Assembly (NCBI RefSeq): GCF_015864945.1
Contig: NZ_JADYWF010000002.1
Location: forward strand, 124,001 to 188,000
Source: Salinibacterium sp. NG253
GTDB taxonomy: Bacteria > Actinomycetota > Actinomycetes > Actinomycetales > Microbacteriaceae
Direction of reading: 5' to 3'
Length of the DNA stretch: 64,000 nt
The notes below the pieces were generated by a model that was given only the letters and a program-made list of their open reading frames with translations, did not search any database and was not told the DNA's origin. Shown here in pieces: positions 25,415 through 33,588 of the stretch. The position numbers were made by a program, and so were the translations under genes. Positions within the stretch are counted from its first letter, which is position 1. Every line of letters starts with the position of its first letter.

Positions 25415-26455
25415 CTACGGGCGCAACACAATCTTGCCGACGTGCGCCCGGCGAGCGAGTACCTCTTGCGCCTGAGCCGCCTGCTCAAGTGGGAACGTCG
25501 CGGCGACGACAGGCACGATTTCTGAGCGCCGCGCCATTCCCATGAGCAACTCGAAGTGCTCGGGCGTGTGCATCGTGGAGCCGATGAGTTGCCGGTTGTG
25601 TAGGTAGAGGTCGCGCACGTCGAAGTCGATTGTGTGGCCTCCGAGAGCTCCAGCAACGACCCAGCGGCCGGCTTTGCGCAACAGGGGTAGTCCGTCGTGC
25701 ACGAGATCTCCGGCGACAACATCGAGGGCAACATCGATGCCATTGGGGGCGGCTGCGCGGACCTGCTCGATGATGTCGGTCGCGCGGTCGACAACAACGT
25801 GAGCACCGGCATCCAGAACCGCCTGAATCTTGGAGCCACTGCTAATGGCGATCACGCGGGCGCCACGAGCGCGCGCAAGCTGCACGAGAGCGATGCCGAC
25901 GCCGCCGGATGCCCCAGAAACGAGCACGGTTTCGCCCGCTTGGAGGCGGCCGCGTTCGATCATGCCGAGGGCAGTACCGTAGGAAATGGGGAGGGCGGCA
26001 AGCTGATCGTCGCTGAGCTTCGACTCCCTCACATCGTGGATGCGGTTCAGCGGTGTCGTCACATATTCGGCGTAACCGCCGTCACGTTCGCTGCCCATGA
26101 GCCCCGTGATGTTGGCATCCGGCTCGTCGGCATCGTAGACAGCGGGGTCGATCACGACCCGCGAGCCGAGCACGCTCTCGTTGACGCCTTCGCCGACTGC
26201 GGCGACATAGCCAGCAACGTCAGCGCCCTGGATGAGCGGAAAGTCGAGCGGCCCACGCCATCCGGCGCGAGGGCCGGGCTTGCCGTATTCGCCTTCGCGA
26301 GTCCACAGATCCGTGTTGTTCAGGGCGGCGGCGCTCACCTTCACGAGAACTTCTCCGGCTCCGGGCGTTGGTGTCGCTACCTCGGTCAGCTTCAGAACCT
26401 CGGGCCCTCCGTGCTGGGTGAGCTGTACGGCACGCATGGTGGTGGGAACGTCCAT
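25415..26455 (-). CDS. Quinone oxidoreductase / zinc-independent MDR dehydrogenase
   Basis: The 346-residue enzyme has the GroES-like domain MRAVQLTQHGGPEVLKL with NNTDLW at the position of the missing zinc ligand, then the NADPH-binding ETVLVSGASGGVGIALVQLARARGA and a C-terminal KIVLRP. It probably reduces a quinone, enone or aldehyde with NADPH. It is divergent from a TetR regulator whose operator-like repeats overlap both promoters, so it is probably the target gene of that repressor, perhaps in electrophile stress. Confidence 0.88.
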   Translation of the reverse strand: MDVPTTMRAVQLTQHGGPEVLKLTEVATPTPGAGEVLVKVSAAALNNTDLWTREGEYGKPGPRAGWRGPLDFPLIQGADVAGYVAAVGEGVNESVLGSRVVIDPAVYDADEPDANITGLMGSERDGGYAEYVTTPLNRIHDVRESKLSDDQLAALPISYGTALGMIERGRLQAGETVLVSGASGGVGIALVQLARARGARVIAISSGSKIQAVLDAGAHVVVDRATDIIEQVRAAAPNGIDVALDVVAGDLVHDGLPLLRKAGRWVVAGALGGHTIDFDVRDLYLHNRQLIGSTMHTPEHFELLMGMARRSEIVPVVAATFPLEQAAQAQEVLARRAHVGKIVLRP

Positions 26456-26472
26456 GGAAGTCTCCTCGTGGG

Positions 26473-26520
26473 TATACTGATCGGTGAACTAGACCCACAG
26501 TACGCCGATCGGTGAAGGAG
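26473..26520. promoter_or_regulatory. Divergent promoter with repeated GATCGGTGAA operator elements
   Basis: The 10-base sequence GATCGGTGAA occurs twice (26479-26488 and 26507-26516), 28 bases apart. The second copy overlaps the 8-base palindrome CCGATCGG. A TATACT -10 element (26473-26478) sits next to the first copy. The AAGGAG ribosome binding site of the TetR gene closes the region at 26515-26520. The layout suggests autorepression by the TetR protein. Confidence 0.55.
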
Positions 26521-26526
26521 TGTCGA

Positions 26527-27093
26527 GTGTCGGAGACGAAACCGATGTCAGCCGCAGGCCAGCGCATTCTGGTGGCCGCCGGCGACCTCTTCTATGGCCG
26601 CGGCATCACCGCGGTCGGTGTCGATCTCATCGCTGAGCACTCGGGCGTGACCAAGCGCACCCTCTACAACCAGTTCGGCTCCAAAGATCAGCTCGTGGTC
26701 GCCTACATTGAGGAGCGCGAACAGCGCTGGCGGCTGCTGGTTCGCGAAACCATCGCCGCCGCGTCACCGATGGATGCCGTGCTCGCCCCGCTCGAAGCCC
26801 TCCGCACCTGGAACCAGAGCAACCCCCGCGGATGCGCCTTCATCAACGCCCTCGCCGAACTGCCCGACCCCGCGCATCCCGCGCACCTCATCGCCACGCA
26901 GCAAAAGCAGTGGCTGCTGACCCTGTTTACCGACCTAGCGACGGCCGCCGGATGCTCGGCTCCCGACACGCTTGCCACCCAACTTCTGGTGCTGCACGAG
27001 GGCGCCCTCGTCACGCAGCAACTCCCGCTCGACACCCTCTCGGCGAGCATCGAGTTGGCGCACGAGCTCGTGCGCGCGAGCATTCTTCACTGA
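26527..27093 (+). CDS. TetR-family transcriptional regulator
   Basis: From the GTG at 26527 the protein is 188 residues. The TetR helix-turn-helix is at residues 8-55 (AGDLFYGRGITAVGVDLIAEHSGVTKRTLYNQFGSKDQLVVAY), followed by an all-alpha ligand domain with CAFINALAELPDPAHPAH. AAGGAG lies six bases before the chosen start; an upstream in-frame GTG is less well placed. It is divergent from the quinone oxidoreductase, its likely target. The inducer is unknown. Confidence 0.92.
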   Translation: MSETKPMSAAGQRILVAAGDLFYGRGITAVGVDLIAEHSGVTKRTLYNQFGSKDQLVVAYIEEREQRWRLLVRETIAAASPMDAVLAPLEALRTWNQSNPRGCAFINALAELPDPAHPAHLIATQQKQWLLTLFTDLATAAGCSAPDTLATQLLVLHEGALVTQQLPLDTLSASIELAHELVRASILH

Positions 27094-27464
27094 CTTTCTG
27101 GATGCAATTCGCGGACGTTTATTGCCGCAAGTTCTCGGCGAACACGGATCAAGCGGACCCAGGCTATCGCTAGGCCTATGCCTTTGCCGAGGAGCGCTGC
27201 TCCGAACGCATAAGCGACAATCCACCACCAGGCGAAGGCACCGCTCAGGCCGGTCGCAATAGCGCCGATAGTCGAAACCATGAGCGCCGCAAAGACGGCC
27301 GTCGCACCCTCTTGGCAGCCGCACGCGAAAAAGCTCGAATTGAGCCGTTTTTCGATTTCTTGGTCGGCGAACGGGCCACCGAGTTCCAACTTGGTGGTGC
27401 CGGCTGGGAGCGATCGTCGGCGCAACATTGCCAAGCTGGTGTCGTCATCAATGGTGAAGATCAC
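27087..27464 (-). CDS. Small membrane protein of unknown function
   Basis: The 125-residue protein has a hydrophilic N-terminal half with FFACGCQEGA and two transmembrane helices (AVFAALMVSTIGAIATGLSGAFAWWWIVAYAFGAALLGKGIGLAIAWV). A basic tail with IRVRRELAAINVREL follows. It lies 32 bases downstream of the unusual metzincin gene on the same strand, so they are probably co-transcribed; a partner role (anchoring or immunity) is possible but unproved. Its stop overlaps the TetR gene end on the other strand. Confidence 0.65.
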   Translation of the reverse strand: MIFTIDDDTSLAMLRRRSLPAGTTKLELGGPFADQEIEKRLNSSFFACGCQEGATAVFAALMVSTIGAIATGLSGAFAWWWIVAYAFGAALLGKGIGLAIAWVRLIRVRRELAAINVRELHPESQ

Positions 27465-27496
27465 GGGTTTCCCTTTCTTGACGGTCGGGGTAGCGG

Positions 27497-29227
27497 CTAC
27501 GGAAGGATGTCATCTCGAGCACTCTCAATTTCTGTAATCCATGTCCACACCGGTTCTGTGTCTTCGGTCGTAAAGATGGGCTCGCCATGGGTTGCGAAGT
27601 AGTTGACGAGGGTGTCAACCCACTCGATTCCTTCCTCGGGCACCCACATGATCTGGCCGGGATCGGTGTGACCCGAGTGGTTTAGTCCCAAGTAGTGCCC
27701 AATCTCATGAGCGGCCACATACTGGAAGACGACTCGTGGAAAGCGATCCCTGAAGGTGACTCCCGAAGGACCCGTCTGGTTGATTTCTGGTCTGAACCAC
27801 GACGCGAGCCCGTGCAAACCTGAATTGACGTAGCCGAAAATTCCAACGACGGGCACCTCTGCAAGGTTGTCGTCACCGGTTCGTCCTAGCTGTCGGAGCA
27901 TTGCGTGTTGAGCTCCTGGCCGGCCCTCATCGCTATCCAGCGGAACAAACTGCCGATCATCGATCACTAGTTCGTCGATCGAGTCCCAAGAGAAATGCAC
28001 TCCTACAGCACGAAGCTTTCGCACTGCCAACTCGAGCCGCCGTGTGAAGGTCCGCGTCAGGATTGGATAGACCGTGAAAGACGGCGCAGCATCCGGTCCG
28101 AGTCGAACGAAGTAATCGATATCAGTTTTTGTGACGGTGGTGCGGGTTCCGGTGTAGACGACCTCACCCTCGAATTGGGTGCCAGCCCACTTCCCTTGGC
28201 AATCGCTGTAGCGCCCGGCTAACGCGTACAAATTAACGATTCCATCGTTGTGAAGTTCTCGCAGGAAATCGGAGGAACGAATCGCTTGGCGATAAGGCTT
28301 CAGGGTCATCGGAACGCCGAGCGCGCCCCCTGAACCTATACGTGCACGCGAGCGAGCCAGGCGTTCTGGGTCATCGCCGAAAGCATCCTCGAGCTTCTGG
28401 TCGATCAACGATTCGAGGTCTCTGAGTACGGCGGTTTCCCGAGGACCGACATACAAAGCCATGCCGATTCCGCGGAATGCGCTGCTGATGACGCGGAGGA
28501 CATTGAAGACGCCGAGCCCCTTTTGGATTCGGCAGAGGTCGAGACTTAAAACTCCGATAACTAAGTCGATTACGCCCTGCGCAGTGTCTTGGGTCCATTC
28601 GATGATTTCGACGGCTGAGTCGATGATCCCTTTCACGAACCCAAAGATGGCTCCGAAGAAGGTGCACGCTGCTTTCCCAAAAATGCAGAATGAGCGACCT
28701 ATACCGCCCACCAGCTTGCCGAGATCAGTCACTATGTCGCCGACATCGCCGACGAGGTCCACTACGAGATCGAGGACGTCCTCTACTGCGTCGACTACGT
28801 CATTGACGATGTCCCAGATTGCGCTCAGCGCGCGAACCGGGTCGGTGAACAAGCACACAAGGAAGGTGATGACTCTCGTGATTAGTTTGAGCACCAAGTT
28901 GATGATCGCAGCAAGGAGAACCGTCAAGACTTTGCACACGAGATACGTGACCCATTTGATGATCGTCGTGATCACCCAACTGACGATCCGCACGACGATC
29001 GTGACTAGCCAACAGAACCACTTATTGCAGCACGCGCACCACCACTTGCACCGTTGCGACCTGCAGCGTTGTTCTTGCGAGCTGATCCAGTCCTCGACTG
29101 GTTCTTCGATCTTCTCTTCGATCTTTCGTTTCGCTTCATCGCACGCGTCGGCTGCCCGCGTTCCGAAGCCTGCAACAGGACCGAGGATGTTCTCGGTGAT
29201 CCACTGTGGAACCGTGCGACAAGCCAT
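27497..29227 (-). CDS. Metzincin metallopeptidase with an extended hydrophobic Cys/Trp-rich N-terminal region
   Basis: The 576-residue protein ends in a zinc protease domain. HEIGHYLGLNH at residues 507-517 supplies three zinc histidines and the catalytic glutamate, and IMW about 12 residues later is a Met-turn candidate. The N-terminal 250 residues are very unusual. A charged helix (about 28-50) leads to a Cys/Trp cluster (CRSQRCKWWCACCNKWFCW, 55-73), a continuous hydrophobic, lysine-punctuated run to residue 127, an acidic amphipathic stretch of Val-Val-Asp repeats (138-170) and a second hydrophobic block (177-230). There is no cleavable signal peptide. GGAGGGAG precedes the ATG at 29227. 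It could be a membrane-inserting toxin or effector; I do not know a characterised homologue. Confidence 0.85.
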   Translation of the reverse strand: MACRTVPQWITENILGPVAGFGTRAADACDEAKRKIEEKIEEPVEDWISSQEQRCRSQRCKWWCACCNKWFCWLVTIVVRIVSWVITTIIKWVTYLVCKVLTVLLAAIINLVLKLITRVITFLVCLFTDPVRALSAIWDIVNDVVDAVEDVLDLVVDLVGDVGDIVTDLGKLVGGIGRSFCIFGKAACTFFGAIFGFVKGIIDSAVEIIEWTQDTAQGVIDLVIGVLSLDLCRIQKGLGVFNVLRVISSAFRGIGMALYVGPRETAVLRDLESLIDQKLEDAFGDDPERLARSRARIGSGGALGVPMTLKPYRQAIRSSDFLRELHNDGIVNLYALAGRYSDCQGKWAGTQFEGEVVYTGTRTTVTKTDIDYFVRLGPDAAPSFTVYPILTRTFTRRLELAVRKLRAVGVHFSWDSIDELVIDDRQFVPLDSDEGRPGAQHAMLRQLGRTGDDNLAEVPVVGIFGYVNSGLHGLASWFRPEINQTGPSGVTFRDRFPRVVFQYVAAHEIGHYLGLNHSGHTDPGQIMWVPEEGIEWVDTLVNYFATHGEPIFTTEDTEPVWTWITEIESARDDILP

Positions 29228-29515
29228 GATTGCTCCCTCCCCAAAGGAATTCGGAGGGCAACGACCACGCCAACGTCGGGTCCACCCCACCGCGTATGCG
29301 GCGGCCGACGCAGAGGCGCGCGGCCGCAGGGCAGCAGCGTAGCGCAGCTCTGCCGGTAACCGATAGGCAAAAGTGAATTAATTTCTCTTATTCGATGTGG
29401 TCGCGACGTGGCGGTCTCCACCCGCCCTGCGGCTTTCTGTGGCTTGGAAGCCGAAGAGTTGCAGAGGGCTCTTTCGGTAGACTGAGTGAGAATATTTCAG
29501 ACTCATGGGGGCGTC

Positions 29516-30544
29516 ATGGCAGCGGAACAAACGGCGGCAGCAGCGGCGGCGGAACCAAGCGCGGCACAGCCGATTGCCGTAATCGCCGGGGCCAGCGGAT
29601 TCGTCGGGCCAGCTATCGCCGACGCCTTCCGCGACGTCGGCTACGACGTGCGGTTCATCGGCCGCAGCGCCGCCGTCACGTGGAATGACCCCGCCGCGAT
29701 CGCCCAGCTCGTCGATGGCTCGGCGATTGTCGTGAATCTCGCTGGCAAATCCGTGAACTGCCGCTACACCGTCGAGAACCGCAACGAGATTCTGCACTCG
29801 CGGGTGGACACAACGCGGGCACTTCGCGAGGCGATCGCCGCGGCATCCGCCCCGCCCGCCATCTGGATGAACGCGTCAACGGCGACGATCTACCGCCACT
29901 CAACCGACCGCCCCAATAGCGACGACAACGGCGAACTCGGCAAGGGCTTCTCGGTGGATGTTGCCCGCAACTGGGAGAACGAATTCTTCGAAGGCGACCT
30001 GCCGCACACGCGCCGCGTTGCCCTCCGTATGGCGATCGTACTGGGTGATGGCCCCGCCACCAACCTGCTGCTGCGGCTTGCGCGCATCGGACTCGGCGGT
30101 CCCCAAATCGATGGCTGGTGGTTCGGCCACAACCGATACCGCGGCATCGGCCCGACGCCAACGGGCAGTGGTCGCGCCGAAGGTCACAAGACCGGCGGGC
30201 GCCAGAAGTTCAGCTGGATTCACCTCGACGATGTCGTCAACGCGATCCGCTTTCTGCGCGACAACGACACGATCGACGGCCCCGTCAACCTCGCGAGCCC
30301 CAACCCCTCCGACAACCGCACGCTCATGGGCATCCTGCGCGCAGCGGTCGGCGCACCGTTTGGCTTGCCTGCCTGGCGATGGATGCTCGAGCCCGCCATG
30401 TGGGCTCTCAGAACCGAGCCCGAACTCATCCTCAAGAGCCGCTGGGTTGTGCCCGGCACGCTCACCGAGGCGGGCTTCACGTTCGAGCATCCCGACGTCG
30501 CAGATGCCATTGCCGATGTCGCGGGTAGTGACTCGCGCGCCTAG
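29516..30544 (+). CDS. TIGR01777 family NAD-dependent epimerase/oxidoreductase (YfcH-like)
   Basis: The 342-residue protein opens with an Ala-rich segment, then the Rossmann motif AVIAGASGFVGPAIADAF. Family marks include NLAGKSVNCRYTVENRNEILHSRVDTTRALREAI, NASTATIYRHSTDRP (atypical active-site Y) and FSWIHLDDVVNAIRFL with LASPNPSDNRTLM. A DUF1731 C-terminal part with LPAWRWMLEPAMWALRTEPELILKSRWVVPGTLTEAGF closes it. The family is an extended SDR of unknown substrate. It starts at ATG after a G-rich element. Confidence 0.92.
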   Translation: MAAEQTAAAAAAEPSAAQPIAVIAGASGFVGPAIADAFRDVGYDVRFIGRSAAVTWNDPAAIAQLVDGSAIVVNLAGKSVNCRYTVENRNEILHSRVDTTRALREAIAAASAPPAIWMNASTATIYRHSTDRPNSDDNGELGKGFSVDVARNWENEFFEGDLPHTRRVALRMAIVLGDGPATNLLLRLARIGLGGPQIDGWWFGHNRYRGIGPTPTGSGRAEGHKTGGRQKFSWIHLDDVVNAIRFLRDNDTIDGPVNLASPNPSDNRTLMGILRAAVGAPFGLPAWRWMLEPAMWALRTEPELILKSRWVVPGTLTEAGFTFEHPDVADAIADVAGSDSRA

Positions 30545-30557
30545 AGCTAAGCGCGAA

Positions 30558-31424
30558 CTACAGTCGCACGCCTTCGATCGAGCTCAATTCCACCCACCGC
30601 GCTTCGTGACGGCCGGCGGCCGCCGCCGGAACGGGCTCGAGCACATCTGCCGCGCTAAGTGCGCCCATGGTCAACCCGGTGAGCTCAGCAATATCGACGA
30701 TAGGCACTTGGAAGGTGCAAAACGGCCCCAGCGGCGGGGGAGCGCCGTCGGCGATGGCGCGGGCACGAGCCTCATCGAGATCAACCTCGTCTAGCTGCGG
30801 GCGCTGGTCAAGCAGAAATCCCGCGGCGCGAACTACGACGGCACCGGCATCGCCAGCGTTCGCCCACGCGGCGATCTTCCAGAACAGTTGCGGGATGCCC
30901 ACACCCCGGTACACCGGATCGTCGTCGCCGAGCACGGGCGCCGTAAACACGCTGATGCGGTTTCGGTTGGTGCGCGCGTATTCCAACACATGATCTTCAA
31001 GGCCCAGCCAGAGCTCTTTCGACTGGTTGAACCCCGCAGCTTGAGGCGCAGCGTTCGTGAACGCAAAGGTGTCGTAGTTGGCTTGGCTTGCGGTCGCCCC
31101 GTCGCCCCAGACCGGGTCGCGCCTGCGCACAAGATGCCCCCGGTCGAGGTCATTGCGGGCGTACACGGCCTCGCCGGTCTGCTCCTGCTCGGGGACGCGC
31201 GAATCCAGATGCCAGTCATTACCGCGACCCACATCAACGAGTTGATCGCCATCGATGTTCACGCCGGTCGCGCTGGCGAGCCCCCGCAGCGGATCCAGAT
31301 TTACCGAGAAATGCGTATACGGCAACTCACGAATCGGAGCTCCTGAGGCCGGGGAGGGCAACGGCACGGCAACACCCAAGAAATCAGCGTCGTACCCGTC
31401 GGAACTGAGCGATGCGGCATCCAT
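30558..31424 (-). CDS. DNA/RNA non-specific endonuclease (His-Me finger, NucA-like)
   Basis: From the ATG at 31424 the protein is 288 residues. The catalytic motif is NDLDRGHLVRR with the general-base histidine H97, and the later FTNAAPQAAGFNQ supplies the metal-binding asparagine; SVFTAPVLGDDDPVYRGVGIPQLFWKI is the next conserved strand. Such enzymes cut DNA and RNA without sequence specificity. No signal peptide is visible from this start, and the upstream in-frame region does not add a good one, so its location is unclear. The start is uncertain because no ribosome binding site precedes it. Its neighbours do not indicate a toxin-immunity pair. Confidence 0.82.
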   Translation of the reverse strand: MDAASLSSDGYDADFLGVAVPLPSPASGAPIRELPYTHFSVNLDPLRGLASATGVNIDGDQLVDVGRGNDWHLDSRVPEQEQTGEAVYARNDLDRGHLVRRRDPVWGDGATASQANYDTFAFTNAAPQAAGFNQSKELWLGLEDHVLEYARTNRNRISVFTAPVLGDDDPVYRGVGIPQLFWKIAAWANAGDAGAVVVRAAGFLLDQRPQLDEVDLDEARARAIADGAPPPLGPFCTFQVPIVDIAELTGLTMGALSAADVLEPVPAAAAGRHEARWVELSSIEGVRL

Positions 31425-31586
31425 GGAGGTAGTGAAGCAGTCGCTCCTGACATTGAGCCGGACAATTCCAGATGCACGCCCCAGCCAGCGCAAACCAACA
31501 CACCACAGCTCCGAGCGCGGCCGCGCCACTGCGAGAGTGGGAGACAATGGGGCAGTGCCACTCGTGCACAGAAGAAGTGAGGACCT

Positions 31587-32594
31587 ATGCCGACCGTTGC
31601 GCAGCCCCGAATCGGATTTGTCGGCGCAGGCCTCCACTCCTCACTCAACTTGTATCCCGCGTTTGCCGCGACGGGTGTCCCTCTGGTTGGCGTTGCGGAG
31701 CGCAATCCTGCTCGCGTCGCTGAGGCTGAAGCCCGTGGCATCCATCCCATCTTCCCGAACCACCTCGCACTCATCGAAGCCTCGAACCTCGATGGCATCG
31801 TGGTGTCGCTCGCGCCTCACCTGCAGGCTGACGTCGTTGCCGACTGCGTTCGCGCGGGAGTCGCTGTGTTCGTCGAGAAACCACTCGGGTCGACCGAGGC
31901 CGAAGCTGACGAGATTGCCGAAATCGCCGCGGATGCTGGCGTGCCCGTGATGCTCGGATTCATGAAGCGATTCGCCCCGGCTTACACCCAGCTAAAAGCT
32001 CTCATCGGCGAAGACACCGAGCAGGGCCCCGTCTTGTCGTACGCCTGCGAGTTTGGTTTTGCCGCGTGGAAGCCCGACTTCACGCCGGTCGAGTTCATCA
32101 CCCAGGCGGTCATTCACCTCATCGACCTCGTGCGAGACATCTTTGGAGAAGTTGTTGACGTCTCAGCGATCAAGAACAGCGTGGGCGATGGGCTCGCAAT
32201 CATTGTGCAGGTGCGCCACGAAAGCGGAGTAGTCGGATCGTTGAACTTCGTGTCAGCGAGAGCGTGGTCGCGCGAGACCGAAGAACTCAGCGTGACGTGC
32301 ACCAACGGCGTCGTGCGGGTCTCCGACCTGAGTCGCATCCAAGTGCTCACGGGCGAAGTTGCCGGTACCACCGCCGGGCCAGGCGAAACCCTTGCCGAGC
32401 GGTCCGTCACCTTCGACGTGTCGAACTCTCCCGGCTCCGGGAGCCTCAAAGATCTCTATCTGCGTGGCTACGTCGGCGAGATGAAACACTTCGTCGGAGT
32501 GCTGCAGGGCACCGAACAACTCAGTCCGTCGGCAGCGGATAACGTGCGCACAATGGCACTCTGCGACACAATCCTTGCTGCCATCTCCGACTGA
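31587..32594 (+). CDS. Gfo/Idh/MocA family oxidoreductase
   Basis: The 335-residue protein has an N-terminal Rossmann domain (IGFVGAGLHSSLNLYPAF, where a longer loop replaces the usual G-x-G-x-x-G) and the family signature VFVEKPLGSTEAEADEIAEIA near residue 95, which carries the catalytic lysine of the E-K-P motif. The C-terminal domain begins MLGFMKRFAPAYTQLKAL. It probably oxidises a sugar or inositol derivative with NAD(P). No sugar transporter is adjacent, so the substrate is unknown. Confidence 0.88.
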   Translation: MPTVAQPRIGFVGAGLHSSLNLYPAFAATGVPLVGVAERNPARVAEAEARGIHPIFPNHLALIEASNLDGIVVSLAPHLQADVVADCVRAGVAVFVEKPLGSTEAEADEIAEIAADAGVPVMLGFMKRFAPAYTQLKALIGEDTEQGPVLSYACEFGFAAWKPDFTPVEFITQAVIHLIDLVRDIFGEVVDVSAIKNSVGDGLAIIVQVRHESGVVGSLNFVSARAWSRETEELSVTCTNGVVRVSDLSRIQVLTGEVAGTTAGPGETLAERSVTFDVSNSPGSGSLKDLYLRGYVGEMKHFVGVLQGTEQLSPSAADNVRTMALCDTILAAISD

Positions 32595-32611
32595 GAGACG
32601 ACCACTGCAGG

Positions 32612-33322
32612 TCAGTCGTTCAGCGGCACGACATCCCACTGCCCAAAGAGGGTGAAGCCTGCGGCGAGGGCAACAGCGACAGAGCCTGCGTTGTCGGGCT
32701 GGCAGCGGTATTGCGGTTCGTAGCCGTCGGCAAGAGCGCGTGCACTGATGGCGCGAACGGTGCGGGTGGCGAGCCCGCGACCTCGGTGCTCCGGCAGGGT
32801 GATGATGCCGAGATCGGCAAGCTGCGAGCCGCGCCACGGGTACATGCTGGACGCGGCGACGAGCTGGTCATCGGTAAAGGTTCCGTAGACGAGCCAGTGA
32901 TCGAGTTCCACGAATGCTTCGTCGAGTTCTCGTTCGGGAATGGCTGCGGTGAACTTCTCGAACGCGGCAGCATCCGCTTCAGTTAGTTGGCGCGTTGTCT
33001 CAGGAATCACTTCGGCGCGAAGGGTGTCTTGGGCGTGCCGCGGGAGGTAGAAAAGTTGATCGGCGCCGTTGAGGGCAACCCCGGCGGCATCGAGTTCGGA
33101 GCGCAATTGCTCGGCGCTAATGCGTTGCCCCTTGGTGAAATCGAGTCGCTCGGCGAATGACGGCACGAGGCTGACGATGCTGGGTCCGGCGGCGACATCC
33201 AGCAGCGTGACGGCGGTGTTCGTCGGGAGCGTTTCTGCAACTCGCACCACATACAGCGCGTCGAAGGCGGGCTCTCGCTCGTACGTCGGCAGCCAGTAGT
33301 CAAAGACGATCGGTGAATACAT
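32612..33322 (-). CDS. GNAT family N-acetyltransferase
   Basis: The 236-residue protein has an N-terminal lead domain with TLLDVAAGPSIVSLVPSFAERL and a C-terminal GNAT fold. The acetyl-CoA loop is LPEHRGRGLATRTVRAISA, preceded by the strand LADLGIITL, and it ends AVALAAGFTLFGQWDVVPL, typical of the family. The substrate is unknown. It converges with the Gfo/Idh/MocA gene 17 bases away. Confidence 0.88.
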   Translation of the reverse strand: MYSPIVFDYWLPTYEREPAFDALYVVRVAETLPTNTAVTLLDVAAGPSIVSLVPSFAERLDFTKGQRISAEQLRSELDAAGVALNGADQLFYLPRHAQDTLRAEVIPETTRQLTEADAAAFEKFTAAIPERELDEAFVELDHWLVYGTFTDDQLVAASSMYPWRGSQLADLGIITLPEHRGRGLATRTVRAISARALADGYEPQYRCQPDNAGSVAVALAAGFTLFGQWDVVPLND

Positions 33323-33588
33323 TCGAACCCTCTCGGATGCCGCGGCGGTGCTATCGCGCTGTCGGGCGCTGGCACAGTGGCAGGTTCGCAGACTAGCAAA
33401 CAGCCCTATGGATGCCGCAGCCGAGCTGTGGAAAACCAGTCAAGAGATACGCCCCAATGGTGCATCGCGACAAGCCCCAAGTACTCCCACACGAAGCACT
33501 GCACAGGAGTAGCGTGAGATATATAGCGGTGCATTGATGGACTGTGAATGGCACAGCCCAGAGGTCGCCGCAGAAGGCATGGCATCCC

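Noticed and set aside
30558-31424. Nuclease toxin of a toxin-immunity pair
   Set aside because: No secretion signal, delivery domain or small immunity-like gene is adjacent; the flanking genes are an SDR enzyme and a Gfo/Idh/MocA oxidoreductase.
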